Made by a program: the position numbers and the translations under genes. Positions 50,430 to 61,325 of a stretch of 64,000 bases of DNA are shown one piece after another (positions within the stretch are counted from its first letter, which is position 1; every line of letters starts with the position of its first letter). The notes beneath the pieces were generated by a model. That model did not search any database and had not been told where the DNA came from. It was given only the letters and a program-made list of their open reading frames with translations. Source of the DNA: Plecoglossus altivelis (taxonomy: Eukaryota; Chordata; Actinopteri; Osmeriformes; Plecoglossidae); NCBI GenBank assembly GCA_036571765.1, contig BROE01000024.1:1415189-1479188 (forward strand), given 5' to 3'.

Positions 50430-51680
50430 GTCGTAGGATAAATCTTGAGTGAGTCTTGAATCCTAATGGCTGTTTTTCTCCTTTGGATTCTCCCAGTGAC
50501 TGTATTTAATTGTCTGCGCTGGTGTTTCCCCCAGGAGTCTGAGGACTGGGTCTCAGTGCCTTGCTAGAGTTGGAGGGGGGGGGCAGCGGACAGTCAGGAG
50601 ACAGCAACATAGCGGGGGGTTATGGGTAGGGGGCAGAACATAGGTTAGTATCCTCTTCCTTGAGTCACACAGAGAAGAAGAGAATGTCCAGACAGTGGCT
50701 TCGGGTTTGGCTGATTTCCAGTTCTTATCTCGTTTCATCTCCACAGGTCTTCGTATTTTCTCCTCCCGAATTCATCAGTAACCAACTGTCCCTTCTACGT
50801 TGACTATTAAAAAGCCAGTGTTGACCAAGTCATAATATATAAAGATGCGGCAATTATCTGGTGCCAGTGATTGTAATATAATTGCAGTTTGATAGCTGTA
50901 ATGCTTCCTAGTGTGCCTAATTTTAAAGACAGGATTTGTTACACAAAACATTTCAGGCCCTTCATCAAGAACATGACAAGCGCATACAGCAGCATATTTG
51001 AATCAATTTCACGGAACCTTGGTAGGTGAGGCTCATCAGATTGTAAATGAGAACTGCCAGTATTTCAGTTGGGTTGGATTCAGTTTGGTTAGAAATGAGA
51101 TTCTGAGTGAGGTGAAATGTGTTTAATGTAAGTAATTCTTCAGTGAAAGAGTTTTTCAATCACAATTACAAAATGTTGCTGCAAGTTCTGAGTCTATCTG
51201 GACCTTAACCCTGCTTACCTTCACCTTCCTGAGCCTCTGGTCTCTCTCAAGTTCCATCTGATGTTTCCAGGTCCCACTCCCCCTCTATACAACACTAGAC
51301 TGTCAGACTGACAGAGTATATTACCAGTACATAACCAACCCCTCCTCCACATAAGACTGCAAGCCCTGTAATATTCCTAAGTGTTCAGATGGCTGGGCTG
51401 CAGAGTAGCACTAAACCAATGTATGTTTTTTTTAGATTGGCAACTTGTTGCAATTGCAAAACACAGAACTGTTGCGCAATGCTTTCAAAGTGTTAATGCT
51501 AAATTGAATGGGCACTCTATAATACTGTCTCACGTCAACCCACAATGAAAGAACGTCAAAGTATGCTATCAATTTGTTACACTAATACAGGCTGTATTTG
51601 CAGCAACAGGGATCCTTATTGGACTGTGGCCGTACGTGTACACAAGTCTTCCTACACTGGTTTAGTCAGACCCAAATCTG
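50430..51680. other. Non-coding stretch
   Basis: No gene is supported. It includes a G run at about 50574-50583 and otherwise unremarkable unique sequence. Confidence 0.5.
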
Positions 51681-51689
51681 TCTCAGTGT

Positions 51690-52215
51690 AAGTAATATGC
51701 CTGCATTCTGTTACGAGTGACATGGGCTCTTATGGAAAGCACCATGACCCGTTTGAAAGATGGACGCCAAGCCGCGAGTCTGAACCCAGCAGTTGTCCCC
51801 TGGCTGAATGTTATTACAGAGGGAGGCAAGGTCAGATTGCAACGCTGATGATACATGGGAGGCGATTTTTGAAAATAAGTAAGTTCTCTTTTTTTCGCTG
51901 CCGTGTCGCATATTGACCTTGGCATTTCTGACAATAGCATCCATCACGCACATGAAACCTTTCCAACGGGCTGGAGCGGTCCAACACCGCAGCCAAGCGA
52001 ATCAGATTAAGGGATAACGGCGGTTAGATGGATGCCTGACGTCAAGCGGCAGAGGGATCAACCTCCTCTCCACCGTCGTTCTGCCTGCGTTGTGCTTCCT
52101 CCGCCCTCCCTCCACCGCTTGATGAGTTCATGTTCCGCTCTCGCCGAATGGCTCCTGGAATATTCGTGTTTTAGGGTCGATGGCACAGCGTTAACGTAAC
52201 TAATGCACCAGAGCA
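51690..52215. promoter_or_regulatory. Candidate conserved non-coding element
   Basis: More than 500 bases of complex, comparatively CpG-rich sequence. Features include GGCTGAATGTTATTACAGAGG, CATATTGACCTTGGC, CAGATTAAGGGATAACGGCGG, CTGACGTCAAGCGG (a perfect CRE half palindrome TGACGTCA at about 52037) and GTTAACGTAACTAATGC. Overlapping short frames on both strands show no recognisable domain and no shared splice pattern. Confidence 0.36.
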
Positions 52216-52765
52216 TTGAGACTGTGTCGATTGAATCAAACTTCACTTTTCTTAATGGACTGCCCATCAAAGTTTGGCTGTGGTCCAAAGTAGAGTTGTG
52301 CTTGTATACACATAACTTTATTTTGCTGGCTGGTATATCATATAGCCTTGTTTTTTTTCCTGAACAACTTTTTGAAAAGAGATGCCATTAGATTTGTTGA
52401 ACTCATTTCAAATGTCTTTGTTGTATTTTTACAGCAGCCATTCCTGGTTTGTCATCCTAATCCAATGTGAACAACAAGTTATTGCACCATAAAGATAATA
52501 AAGGGGAATCTGCCAGATCAGCTTGAGAGCTCCACTAAAGGCTTTGTACTAGACGCCAGAGTGGAAAAAGACATTAACACTACACCCTCTGTGTGTAGTG
52601 TATGGTGTGTGGTGTGTGTGTGTGTTTAGAAGAGGTGCTCTGAAGTACTCAGTTGGGAGCATCCAGTCAGTGACCCCTGTCTTTCCAACTGTGTGGAGAG
52701 GAGTCTTCAGTGTGTGTGAGGGAAGCACAACACACAGCGAACAGAGAAGCATTGTGCGAGACCCA

Positions 52766-52792
52766 GCTCTCTCTCTCTCTCTCTCTCTCTCT
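52766..52792. repeat. (CT)13 microsatellite
   Basis: A perfect CT run of about 27 bases followed by GTCTGTTAG. Confidence 0.85.
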
Positions 52793-53217
52793 GTCTGTTA
52801 GTGCCCCAGGTCCACACTCGGAGCACAGTGGAGACATGCTCTTGCTCACGTAGCCTGAGGGGAAGCCCAAAACCGCACCGGCCTTTGCTCCGACACAGAC
52901 ACACACAGGGCAAGGTTGTAGCCTCACTGTGGCTGTCCTACCACTCAGAGTTCAACATATCTACCACAGAGCTATGGGACAGTGGAGAACACAAGCATGA
53001 GATTTGGCCTGTAGTTAAAGCTACCTTGCTAATTCCTTATCAAAGATAAACAATATTATATTTTAAGAGTATGTCTTTTTCTACAATTTGTTTTCATTTT
53101 TTTATTTTTACATCAAATCATATTTTAATGCTATTTTGTGTTGACAAAATAACACAAATAAATGTTGAATAGACTAAATTAGAGGACCAATAACCTTTGT
53201 TTGAAAGAAAATACATT

Positions 53218-53235
53218 CATATATATATATATATA
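53218..53235. repeat. (AT)9 microsatellite
   Basis: A perfect AT run within the AT-rich block 53040-54010. Confidence 0.85.
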
Positions 53236-54780
53236 AAATACATGTTTTGACCTAGCAAGATCATTTACAGACACATTTATTTTGTATAATTTTGTATAGT
53301 ATATATACTTATAGTGAAGTTTCATCAAATACTCAGTGGTAAAATAATTATAAACAAAAAGTACTGTGTTTTTCCCAGTCTCATTTTGTACATATTTCTT
53401 TTCATTTCTACATTGATAAATTGTTCAATTTAAAAATGTTCCAGTAAAACATTTCTGTAATGTTTATAATTTATAAAATTAAACTCACACAACTACATAA
53501 TGTTATTATTCACAAACAAAACCGATCCATGAATTCTCCTAAATTTTTTGCAAACTTTTATACATTTCTGTGACATTTCAAAAAACGAAATCATCTTCAC
53601 ACATTTCATAAATCCAGTTAATTTTGTTTAGGCTGAAGAAGATACTAACACACAGCCAACACAATTGAGCACAATTAGATTTTTATTCAAAATAAATGAA
53701 TGTACATATGTACAGTTAGAGAAATTGTGTGAGGATATAACAGAAACACGCAAATACTGGTAAATGTATGTGTTCATGTCTCATTTAGATAAACCATAAT
53801 GCAATCAGTAAATAATCTGTATTTGCACACTGCATTAAGAAATATGAACGGAAATCCAAAATGCATCTTCACTTTAAAAGTAAAATTATGAAGCTGTTTC
53901 ATTGTTGCCTGCAATACACCTTTTATTTTTCAACCAATTCCCCCATAATCGCTCGATAATCATGTAAAACCACATTGTGAAAAGTCATATTTTACATTTT
54001 TTTGTCTTTCTTTTATCAGTCTCAGCATGTTGGTGTTTTCCACAATCAAGTTTTATGGTGGAGCGGCGGGACACCAGGTCCAGCGGGACACTCTAGAGAG
54101 AGGTAAGCCCCAGGTGCTGTAGACCCCTCATGTTATTATCGCCCCGCCATTGAGGTTTTAAAGTTCTATTTTATCCCTCACATGCACATGCTCATCTTAA
54201 AGACGCGCTGTAGAGTGGCATGGTAACAGCTGCATCTTACTACACGTATGTGCCGCAGATTGTTTCAGACAAACAGGTTTCATGGGCTTCATCCTTACTA
54301 TCAATGTGGAGACTGCCTCCTCCTCCTCGCACACCACAAAACACGGAGGAGTCATTTTGTGTTGCAGCAGCTATAGCCAAGCCCTCTCTCTGGCACAGAG
54401 GCCTCAAACTAAAATGGAGAAGGGATTTCATTTTTGGGCAGAAGGAGGAGGAGGGGAAGAGTGAGGAGAAGGGCTGGGAGCAGAATTGACTTTCTCCTCA
54501 AACCTGAGCTCGCAGCACCCTCTTCCTGCCAAAGGGAGAACAGCATGTCGGCCTTCCCACCTCCTCACCCCTCCTTGTCTCGTCTTTGTGATCATCTGGG
54601 AGCCAGGCCTTGCCCAAGCCTTACAGAATGTTTTACAGAAGCCATGAAAGGGAAGGCTTCTTTAAAGGCTTCATCAACTGTGACCAACCACCGTTAGCAG
54701 TAACCCATGTTATACAGGCCACAGTTATGACACCCTCAAAGGGTTGCCCCACGAGGAAGCAGGCAACTGGGAGGGGGTGA

Positions 54781-54815
54781 GGGCTGGGGGGTAAAGGGGC
54801 ATGGGGGGATGGGGG
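54781..54815 (+). other. Potential G-quadruplex
   Basis: Five G runs (3, 6, 4, 6 and 5 bases) are separated by loops of 2-4 bases, fitting the standard G4 pattern with one spare run. Confidence 0.6.
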
Positions 54816-55814
54816 TGGACTCAGGCCTTCAGAAGTTCCCACCTTCCCTTGAACCATGTCCATGCACCCTCGGCAGGAGGTGGACAGGACCAGCTTTGAA
54901 AAATAACACCTTTGTGATTCCCCCAGTGTTTGGGGATGGAGTGTGGTCTGCAGATGGCTCATCCGGACACTGTCGCTCTTTCTCTCTCTTTAGATGGTGA
55001 GTAGGCAGTGCCTAGCAGAAAACACATGGACAGAGAAAAAAGTCTAGGAAGAGAGAGCGAAGAGTCATAAAGCTGTGGATCATCTTCTGTCATTGTATTT
55101 TATGTTCAAACTTGCTGCTGTTTTATGTCAAGACAGACAATTCAGCAAAGGTGCACATATCCTCCTGGCACAGTGGTGATACATTTGTACCATCCACATT
55201 CACAAAAACATGACTTTATCACAAGATACAAATATATCCATATTGGAGATAATGGGTCAAATATATTGCAAAATTCCGCTGGTACCATTACAAAATTTTT
55301 TGATGTATCTTACCTAATTTATTTCCTGCATCTACTGCTAATGCAACATCTCAAGTCAAACACGCAATGTCAAACATGCAAGTACGATATTCCTCACAAA
55401 CCACACCGACTAAATTCTTCTATTATCCACATCACTGTACATTAAAACCAACAATCAATCAGTTAGAATCGACTATTTTATATTAGAAGCAGTGATATTC
55501 ACCCTTTATAGCGATCACATGTGTCTTGCATGTAGCCTAACTAATGGTCATGAGGGAAAACCAAGATGCAGACTGAATGACTGAATAGCCAGAGAGCGGG
55601 CACTGAGTTTGTGCAAGGGAGAGAATAAATCATTACTGGCCCAGCAATGGTGACAGAGTTTTTCCTCTTCGTCTGGAAGAAGAAAACAGTGCTGAACTTC
55701 TAACCCCAGATTCTGAAAATCATTTTTAGCTGCAGTTGACAGTTGGTAACCGGCGCTTGACAGCAAACTCCTGATGCCTGGTGACACCTTCCTGTGGCTC
55801 TGCGGGGTGTCATG

Positions 55815-55841
55815 CCCCCCCCCCCCCCACACACACACACC
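55815..55841. repeat. Poly-C plus CA microsatellite
   Basis: About 14 C followed by seven CA units; the same C-then-CA arrangement is seen at 4075. Confidence 0.85.
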
Positions 55842-56836
55842 AATAGTCCAGCCCACTCTGCAAAGGTGATCGGCTGTTGTCCTCATTCTTTACCCTGTCT
55901 TCCATTTCTCTTCTTCATACTGCCCCCCACAAACTATTTGGCAGTGGCTGAGAAGTTTGAAGGGAATTTTGATATTTTCCACCTCATTTACTGCTGCCCC
56001 CTCCTTTTTTGCTTTGTGCTGTTTTGGTTTGTCTGCATACTGTCAAGCTGAACCGGTCTGGTTTCTACCATATGGTACTGGTCATGTATGGTCCCAGTCA
56101 TCACAAGTCTATTGATGCGTCTTTTAATCTTGTAAATGGTTACGGTGAAGGAAAATCAAGAGGATAAAAAATGTACCACCAACATAATTTCACCTAATTT
56201 AAATTGTTGATAGTCATTCTTAGAATAAACAACTTAAGATCTACATTCCATTTTTTTTAAACAAGCCCCCCCAAAACAGAAGGTTCGCAGTTTCTGCAAT
56301 GACTTTGCTGCTCTCGGAAACAGCTGAAACATTTTCAGCTTGGCTCCAGGGGAACCAAACATGGTGGCTGGTAGAAGGCTTGTCTTGCTTCCCCAAACAG
56401 CTGTGGTAGATCTTTTGTGTTTTCCAAGGGCCTGTTGGCCCCTGGTCTATTCAGGGCATTCCCATCACATCTCACTCACTTCTCACTCCCAGTGTTCCTT
56501 CTCACAAGCCATAAATTAACCGGAGGTGATTAGGAGGGGGGATAGAGGTTGGTGAGAAGAAAACATCGCTCAGGACCAAATTTAAGCCTACATTAACACA
56601 TATTTCCCTATGACAATGCTGGAAGAGGAGACTGGGGAGCGTTGAAGTCGGGCAGAGGGAAGGAACCAAAGTAGAGTCGTAGCAAGGTGATGCTTTACAA
56701 TGAAGCGTTTGCAAGCTTATTCACTGGGGGGCTCGAGGTGACTGTTGATACTATATATGTTATTTTAATGAGTGTCATTGCCAACAGTGGTTAATGTGGC
56801 ACTGCTACCGGGTTTCAGGCACGCGTGTGTGGAGGG

Positions 56837-56840
56837 GTGT

Positions 56841-56885
<45 letters not shown>
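56837..56885. repeat. (GT)9 followed by a run of 31 G
   Basis: GT repeats at 56837-56854 lead straight into an uninterrupted G homopolymer at 56855-56885, the longest homopolymer in the window. Confidence 0.85.
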
Positions 56886-56887
<2 letters not shown>

Positions 56888-58294
56888 TGGAGGAGGTGAT
56901 GACAATATAGCTGTTCCCGCTGCACTTGGATGTCTCATCCGTGCCCTTAGTTCTCAAAAACTTGTCAAAGGCAAAGACTGCTACTCTTAATGGAAGCGAG
57001 TACAGGAGTACCCTGTATACAATGGGTTACCATGTGATTGGATAACAAAGAACATTCTCATGTCATGCACCATCGATTTCTTTTCCCCCTGTGTTTAGAT
57101 ATCAGCAAGACTGATATCTCATTCGTATTCTGCAATTCAGTCATCAAAAATCATATTGTGATGGACACAAGGCAATTCAGTAGGACTCCCATCTCGGACA
57201 CAGCAGCACGTACTGTGACAATGACTTAATGACATGAATAGACAAGAATAATGTGCAGTTCAGAGGCTTGTAGAGTGTATTCCATGTCGTTATCCCTTTG
57301 TGATATATAGAAAGATCAAATAAGATGAAATATTACCCGTCACATGCAGTATCTATTGTGCAATATTACAAAACACGCATTGAAAACGGTTAAATGGGCT
57401 CTTTGCATGCGCCTGTGTATGGAACCATATGGAAGTATCTCAGTCTCCTCATTGCATACATGTTTCTCTTGACATCAATAATGCCTCGGTATCCAGTGGC
57501 GTTTGGACGACATCCAAAACAATTATAAAGTTGCCGTGGAAACGGAAATCTGAGGCCCAGTGCCAGGGTGAGGCATACTGTCTACGCTCAGATAACCACA
57601 TGGAAAGTCACACCAAACAAAGCGCATGACAGGGAAGCCAAATTACAGACAGAGAGAGAGAGATTTAGACAGCAAAAAAATTAACAAAAACTGAGGAAAG
57701 AAGAGAGAAAAAGAAAGATGAGACCAGAGTAAAAAAAAGAAATAAAGAAATAAATCACAACTTCACACTGCATCTGTGTCTTAAAATTAAGGCTTGTAAT
57801 ATTTTCTCAGGCAAACAACATTTACGCTATGAATACAATACTGTAAGGATGTCTATTTCTGGCTACAGTAAGTGTGAGTTAAGGTTTGTGTGTGATGATA
57901 CTTTTGTGGGCGTGTATATGTGCACACTCATCTTGTGAACATTAGATTGGATAGGTAACATCCAAGCCCTCAGAGTAGTGCAAGATCAATGCTGGATGAA
58001 GTAATGTATTGTAAGCCTGAGATAATTAACATACGGGGGAAAGCAGGGTAATGGCGGCATTTTACATTCATCTTTGAGCTCCTCATTATGTTCTGGGCAT
58101 GACAACCTCATTAGGAGTGCACGAAAGATTACCCATCTGGGTAAAGAACAGTACCTTTGTGTAAAACACACATTCACAAACAAACCCATGTATAAGTACA
58201 ATAGCATTGTCATAAGGTGTATACAAAAACACAAAAATTCTCACAAACATTTGATAAAACAGTGTCTGTGTAAGTGCACATTACAAACCGTGTG

Positions 58295-58298
<4 letters not shown>

Positions 58299-58344
<46 letters not shown>
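58299..58344. repeat. (CA)23 microsatellite
   Basis: A perfect 46-base CA run followed by TACATACATA; the longest perfect dinucleotide tract here and probably polymorphic. Confidence 0.9.
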
Positions 58345-58348
<4 letters not shown>

Positions 58349-58914
58349 TACAGAAGACACCGGATGGGGTGAATTAGGATCACAGAATAAGAAAGACAGT
58401 CTGAAGGGTTTTCAATGACACCAATCAGTTCTATATGAATATTCAGATGGTGTTTGGAAAGCAAACCATTTCATCGCTACAGCAATTGATCTCACAGATT
58501 ACAGAAGCAGTAGCGTTTTCTGTGGTTTTCCAGTGACGTCTCATTTGACTCATATCCTGTCTTTGATGCTGACTATTTAATACTTCACCTGCTCATATTT
58601 ATTGACAGAGTATTCAAATTTCTAGTTCAAGCATCAAATGTGGTCTCATAGTCATTGTAACAAGTAGGCCTACAGGTACAGTATATTAGAGTTTTTGGTC
58701 TAGAATTTTTCATATAGATATATGACTTTAATAAGATATATAATTGATTCAAACATTTTCTCAGCAAATATTGTTATTAACAATAGCATTACATGACCTC
58801 TAAAACCAATATGAGGATAATGAAGTTCTTCAGAATGTGTTTTATCAGACCATTGTAGTCTGTGCTTTTGTTCAAAACATCAACATTGTTTTCACACACA
58901 CACTGACAGTGATA

Positions 58915-59253
58915 TGAGTGAAGTGACGTATTTTCAAGTATGGTTACCCATACTTGAAATTTACCTCTGCATTTAACCCATCCAAGTGCACACACAGCAG
59001 TGAGTAGTGGGCAACCGCACGCACACACAGTGAACATACACCCAGAGCAGTGGGCAGCTATTGCTCCAGCACCCAGGAAGCAATTGGGGGTTTGGTGCCT
59101 TGCTCAAGGGCACCTCAGTCATGGTATTGAAGGCAGAGAGAGTGCTGTTTATTCACAAGCCCCACCTTCAATTCCTGCTGGTGTGAGAATTGAACCAGCA
59201 ACTTGCAGGTTACAAGCCCGACTCCCTAGCCATTAGGCCACAACTTCCCCCTT
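58915..59253 (-). mobile_element. tRNA-derived SINE, near full length
   Basis: Read on the minus strand, the copy begins with a tRNA-like head. A-box-like GTGGCCTAATGGCTAGG lies at 59225-59241 and B-box-like GGTTCAATTC at 59187-59196, spaced as in a Pol III promoter. A body containing 'TTGAGCAAGGCACC' follows, a phrase I recognise from very common teleost SINE copies. The distal end has a 12-bp perfect hairpin at 58932-58959. No clear target-site duplication was identified. It lies about 1.2 kb upstream of the plscr promoter region. The family name is not assigned. Confidence 0.7.
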
Positions 59254-59348
59254 AGGACTATATATATGACTATAAATTTGAAAATGAGAAAAACTGAAGA
59301 CATTGAATAAAAAGATGAGTGCTCAGAATCTGTGCATGTTTGCTCACA

Positions 59349-59350
<2 letters not shown>

Positions 59351-59430
<80 letters not shown>
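59351..59430. repeat. (TCTG)20 microsatellite
   Basis: Twenty perfect TCTG units occur about 100 bases beyond the head of the SINE at 58915-59253. The minus strand gives an RQTD pseudo-peptide that is not a protein. Confidence 0.9.
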
Positions 59431-59431
<1 letters not shown>

Positions 59432-59439
59432 TCATGCCT

Positions 59440-60460
59440 TCATGTGCTGAACCCTATGTTTAAGTCAGGCACCTTTTAATTGTGAATATTGTCCTAAATA
59501 TTGAACAATGTTTATCAGTCTTGTCATAGTATAACTCTATAATTGCCCCAGTGCTAAAAATATAGCTCCACACTGCACCCTTGTTGTAAAACTGCTGAAC
59601 TGCATGGTAAAAACCCTTTCCTCAAACAGTTTCATCCAACTAAGTCAATTACATTGATTTTAAAGGATTCGGCCTCTGAATTGCACTGATGAGTGTAAAC
59701 CTGTTACCTGCTATTGAATTCTAAAGAAAACGTAATCTATAAGTCAGACGATTGTTCACAATTTAGTACGAAACAATGTGTAGTACTTGTTGACATGTTA
59801 ATGTGCTCCTTGTAGTGTATAGTAACATGCATTGTATGCTAAATAACGTGTGAGGATCTACTTGGAAGTTGAACGAAAAATGTATCGCCTACATATGCAA
59901 TAACATGCAACAGCATGACCACTGAATTTACCGCCACATATGGGACTGCACATGCGCATTCTATAAAGCCTCCACTCGGTATGTAAGCTGTAAGGCTGTA
60001 ATACGAAATTTAAATGAAATATGTGCTGTTTCCGTATTGGCCTTTCTAATTGCGTTGTAGGGGTTGGGGTTATATTTGGATACTGGACAATAAAATTGCA
60101 ATTACATAGCAATCGATGTCAGATTACTCATTTGACTGTTCACGTTCTCATTAGTTTTCACTTATGTTTTGTCACACCTCAGCACTTGAGACAAGCGGAA
60201 CTGTATGCACGGAATGCAGGGAATATAGTTGGACGTTTCCAAAGTTCTACCAAGCAATGTGAAAAGGGACAACGTGTATTATTTGAATGGGATTTCAGGG
60301 AATCTATCGAAACATTATGCAGTTTAGAGGGTGGGGGACATGGTCACAACACTCAAATATCGTCACTTACTATAACAGTACAGAGCATGCGCTGTAAAGT
60401 AAAGACAAGTACTTCCTGGTATTCATAGCCTAGCTCAGCCACTGGCTGACACAGGTGGGA
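59440..60460. other. Unique sequence upstream of the plscr promoter
   Basis: AT-rich up to 60000, then more complex. A 135-codon plus-strand frame (60021-60428) ends just before the putative promoter. It resembles nothing I know and shows no splice link to the scramblase, so I treat it as non-coding. An unmapped part of the transcript leader or promoter may lie here. Confidence 0.4.
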
Positions 60461-60469
60461 AACACAACA

Positions 60470-60490
60470 TCGACCAATGAAATTGAAGAT
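60470..60490 (+). promoter_or_regulatory. CCAAT box and ISRE-like element upstream of plscr
   Basis: CCAAT lies at 60474-60478 and overlaps the flank of GAAATTGAAG at 60479-60488, which differs from the interferon-response core GAAANNGAAA at one position. Both are 60-75 bases upstream of the predicted first donor. Mammalian PLSCR1 is interferon-induced. A single match of this length can occur by chance. Confidence 0.35.
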
Positions 60491-60550
60491 TCATTACAGA
60501 GCGCCTGACCGGTGGACTGCTATTATTTTACACGCGGATACAGTATATTG
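60491..60550 (+). other. plscr1: Predicted 3' part of untranslated first exon of plscr
   Basis: A strong donor (TTG followed by GTGAGT) sits at 60551, and an acceptor at 61248-61249 immediately precedes the start codon, giving a 699-nt leader intron. Human PLSCR1 also has an untranslated first exon. The transcription start cannot be placed from sequence, so the left boundary is arbitrary. Confidence 0.45.
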
Positions 60551-61256
60551 GTGAGTAATCGACTAGATCAATATTAGCTGCGTATTAGGCCTAAATTAAG
60601 TATGTCTTTGATGCACTGATTAATGAGTGTAAAATGTTATTCCTGTTAAAAACAATAACTATTGCAGACGGATCACTCATTGCTTGAGACTGACAAGTCT
60701 GAGAATTCTATAATTACTTGAGTCATAATAAAAATGACAGAAGCAGTAGTACATCATGATTGACTCCAATAATGCCATCCTAAAACCTGGAACAACTACC
60801 TTGTGCTATATATAATTCTTTGACATAAGCTATGGGCCTTAATGGATGGGAAATAATGCTGGCGTCCTAAGAGGATTGCGATTTGTTGTTTACTTCCATT
60901 TGAAGCCCAGCACCTCCGTTAGGTATAACAAAGTAGTATCTACATGAAGTGAGATATAATTTGTACGTTTACTTTTGCTAACTCTTAACAGCGTCCATTT
61001 CAAACATAGCCTGAATATTTATCTTAGCTCAGTAATATTTAGAAATATACATGGAAAATAACCGCCGAGTTACCTTCACAAGAGAGAACATAGGCTAAGC
61101 TCGTTTATGTAGATGTTTTCTTTATTTTTGAGAGTAATTGGGTCAAGTAAGCAGAAGATGGCGCTGAATCGCTCTTGACGATTTTCTTTGGGGTAAATTA
61201 TAACGATGCTAAAATGAATCCTTGACCTAAGGTATCGTCACATTATCAGAGGAAAA

Positions 61257-61325
61257 ATGAATATGTACGAAGTGCACAACCCCAGTATGCCATACTGCCC
61301 GCCAGGATTGGAATACCTCACGCAA
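61257..61325 (+). CDS. plscr1: plscr coding exon 1 (residues 1-23)
   Basis: This exon encodes a short N-terminus ending in CPPGLEYLTQ and is followed by a GTAAG donor at 61326 in phase 0. A likely acceptor (TTATCAG, ending 61249) lies eight bases before the ATG, so translation probably starts just inside the second exon of the transcript. Two ATGs in frame (61257 and 61263) both have A at -3. If the exon were extended leftwards without splicing, an in-frame TGA is met at 61215-61217. Confidence 0.85.

Larger units (their letters stand above)
52225..58910. other. Non-coding stretch rich in low-complexity DNA
   Basis: No gene is supported. It contains CT, AT, GT/poly-G and CA microsatellites, a strongly AT-rich block (53040-54010) with a 14-bp palindrome TGTACATATGTACA at 53701-53714, and a G-quadruplex motif (54781-54815). 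Remaining open frames are short and unrecognised. Confidence 0.55.

Noticed and set aside
60021..60428. 135-codon plus-strand frame just upstream of plscr, as a possible N-terminal exon
   Set aside because: It is not proline-rich, resembles no PLSCR N-terminus, and no donor in the right phase links it to the scramblase start.
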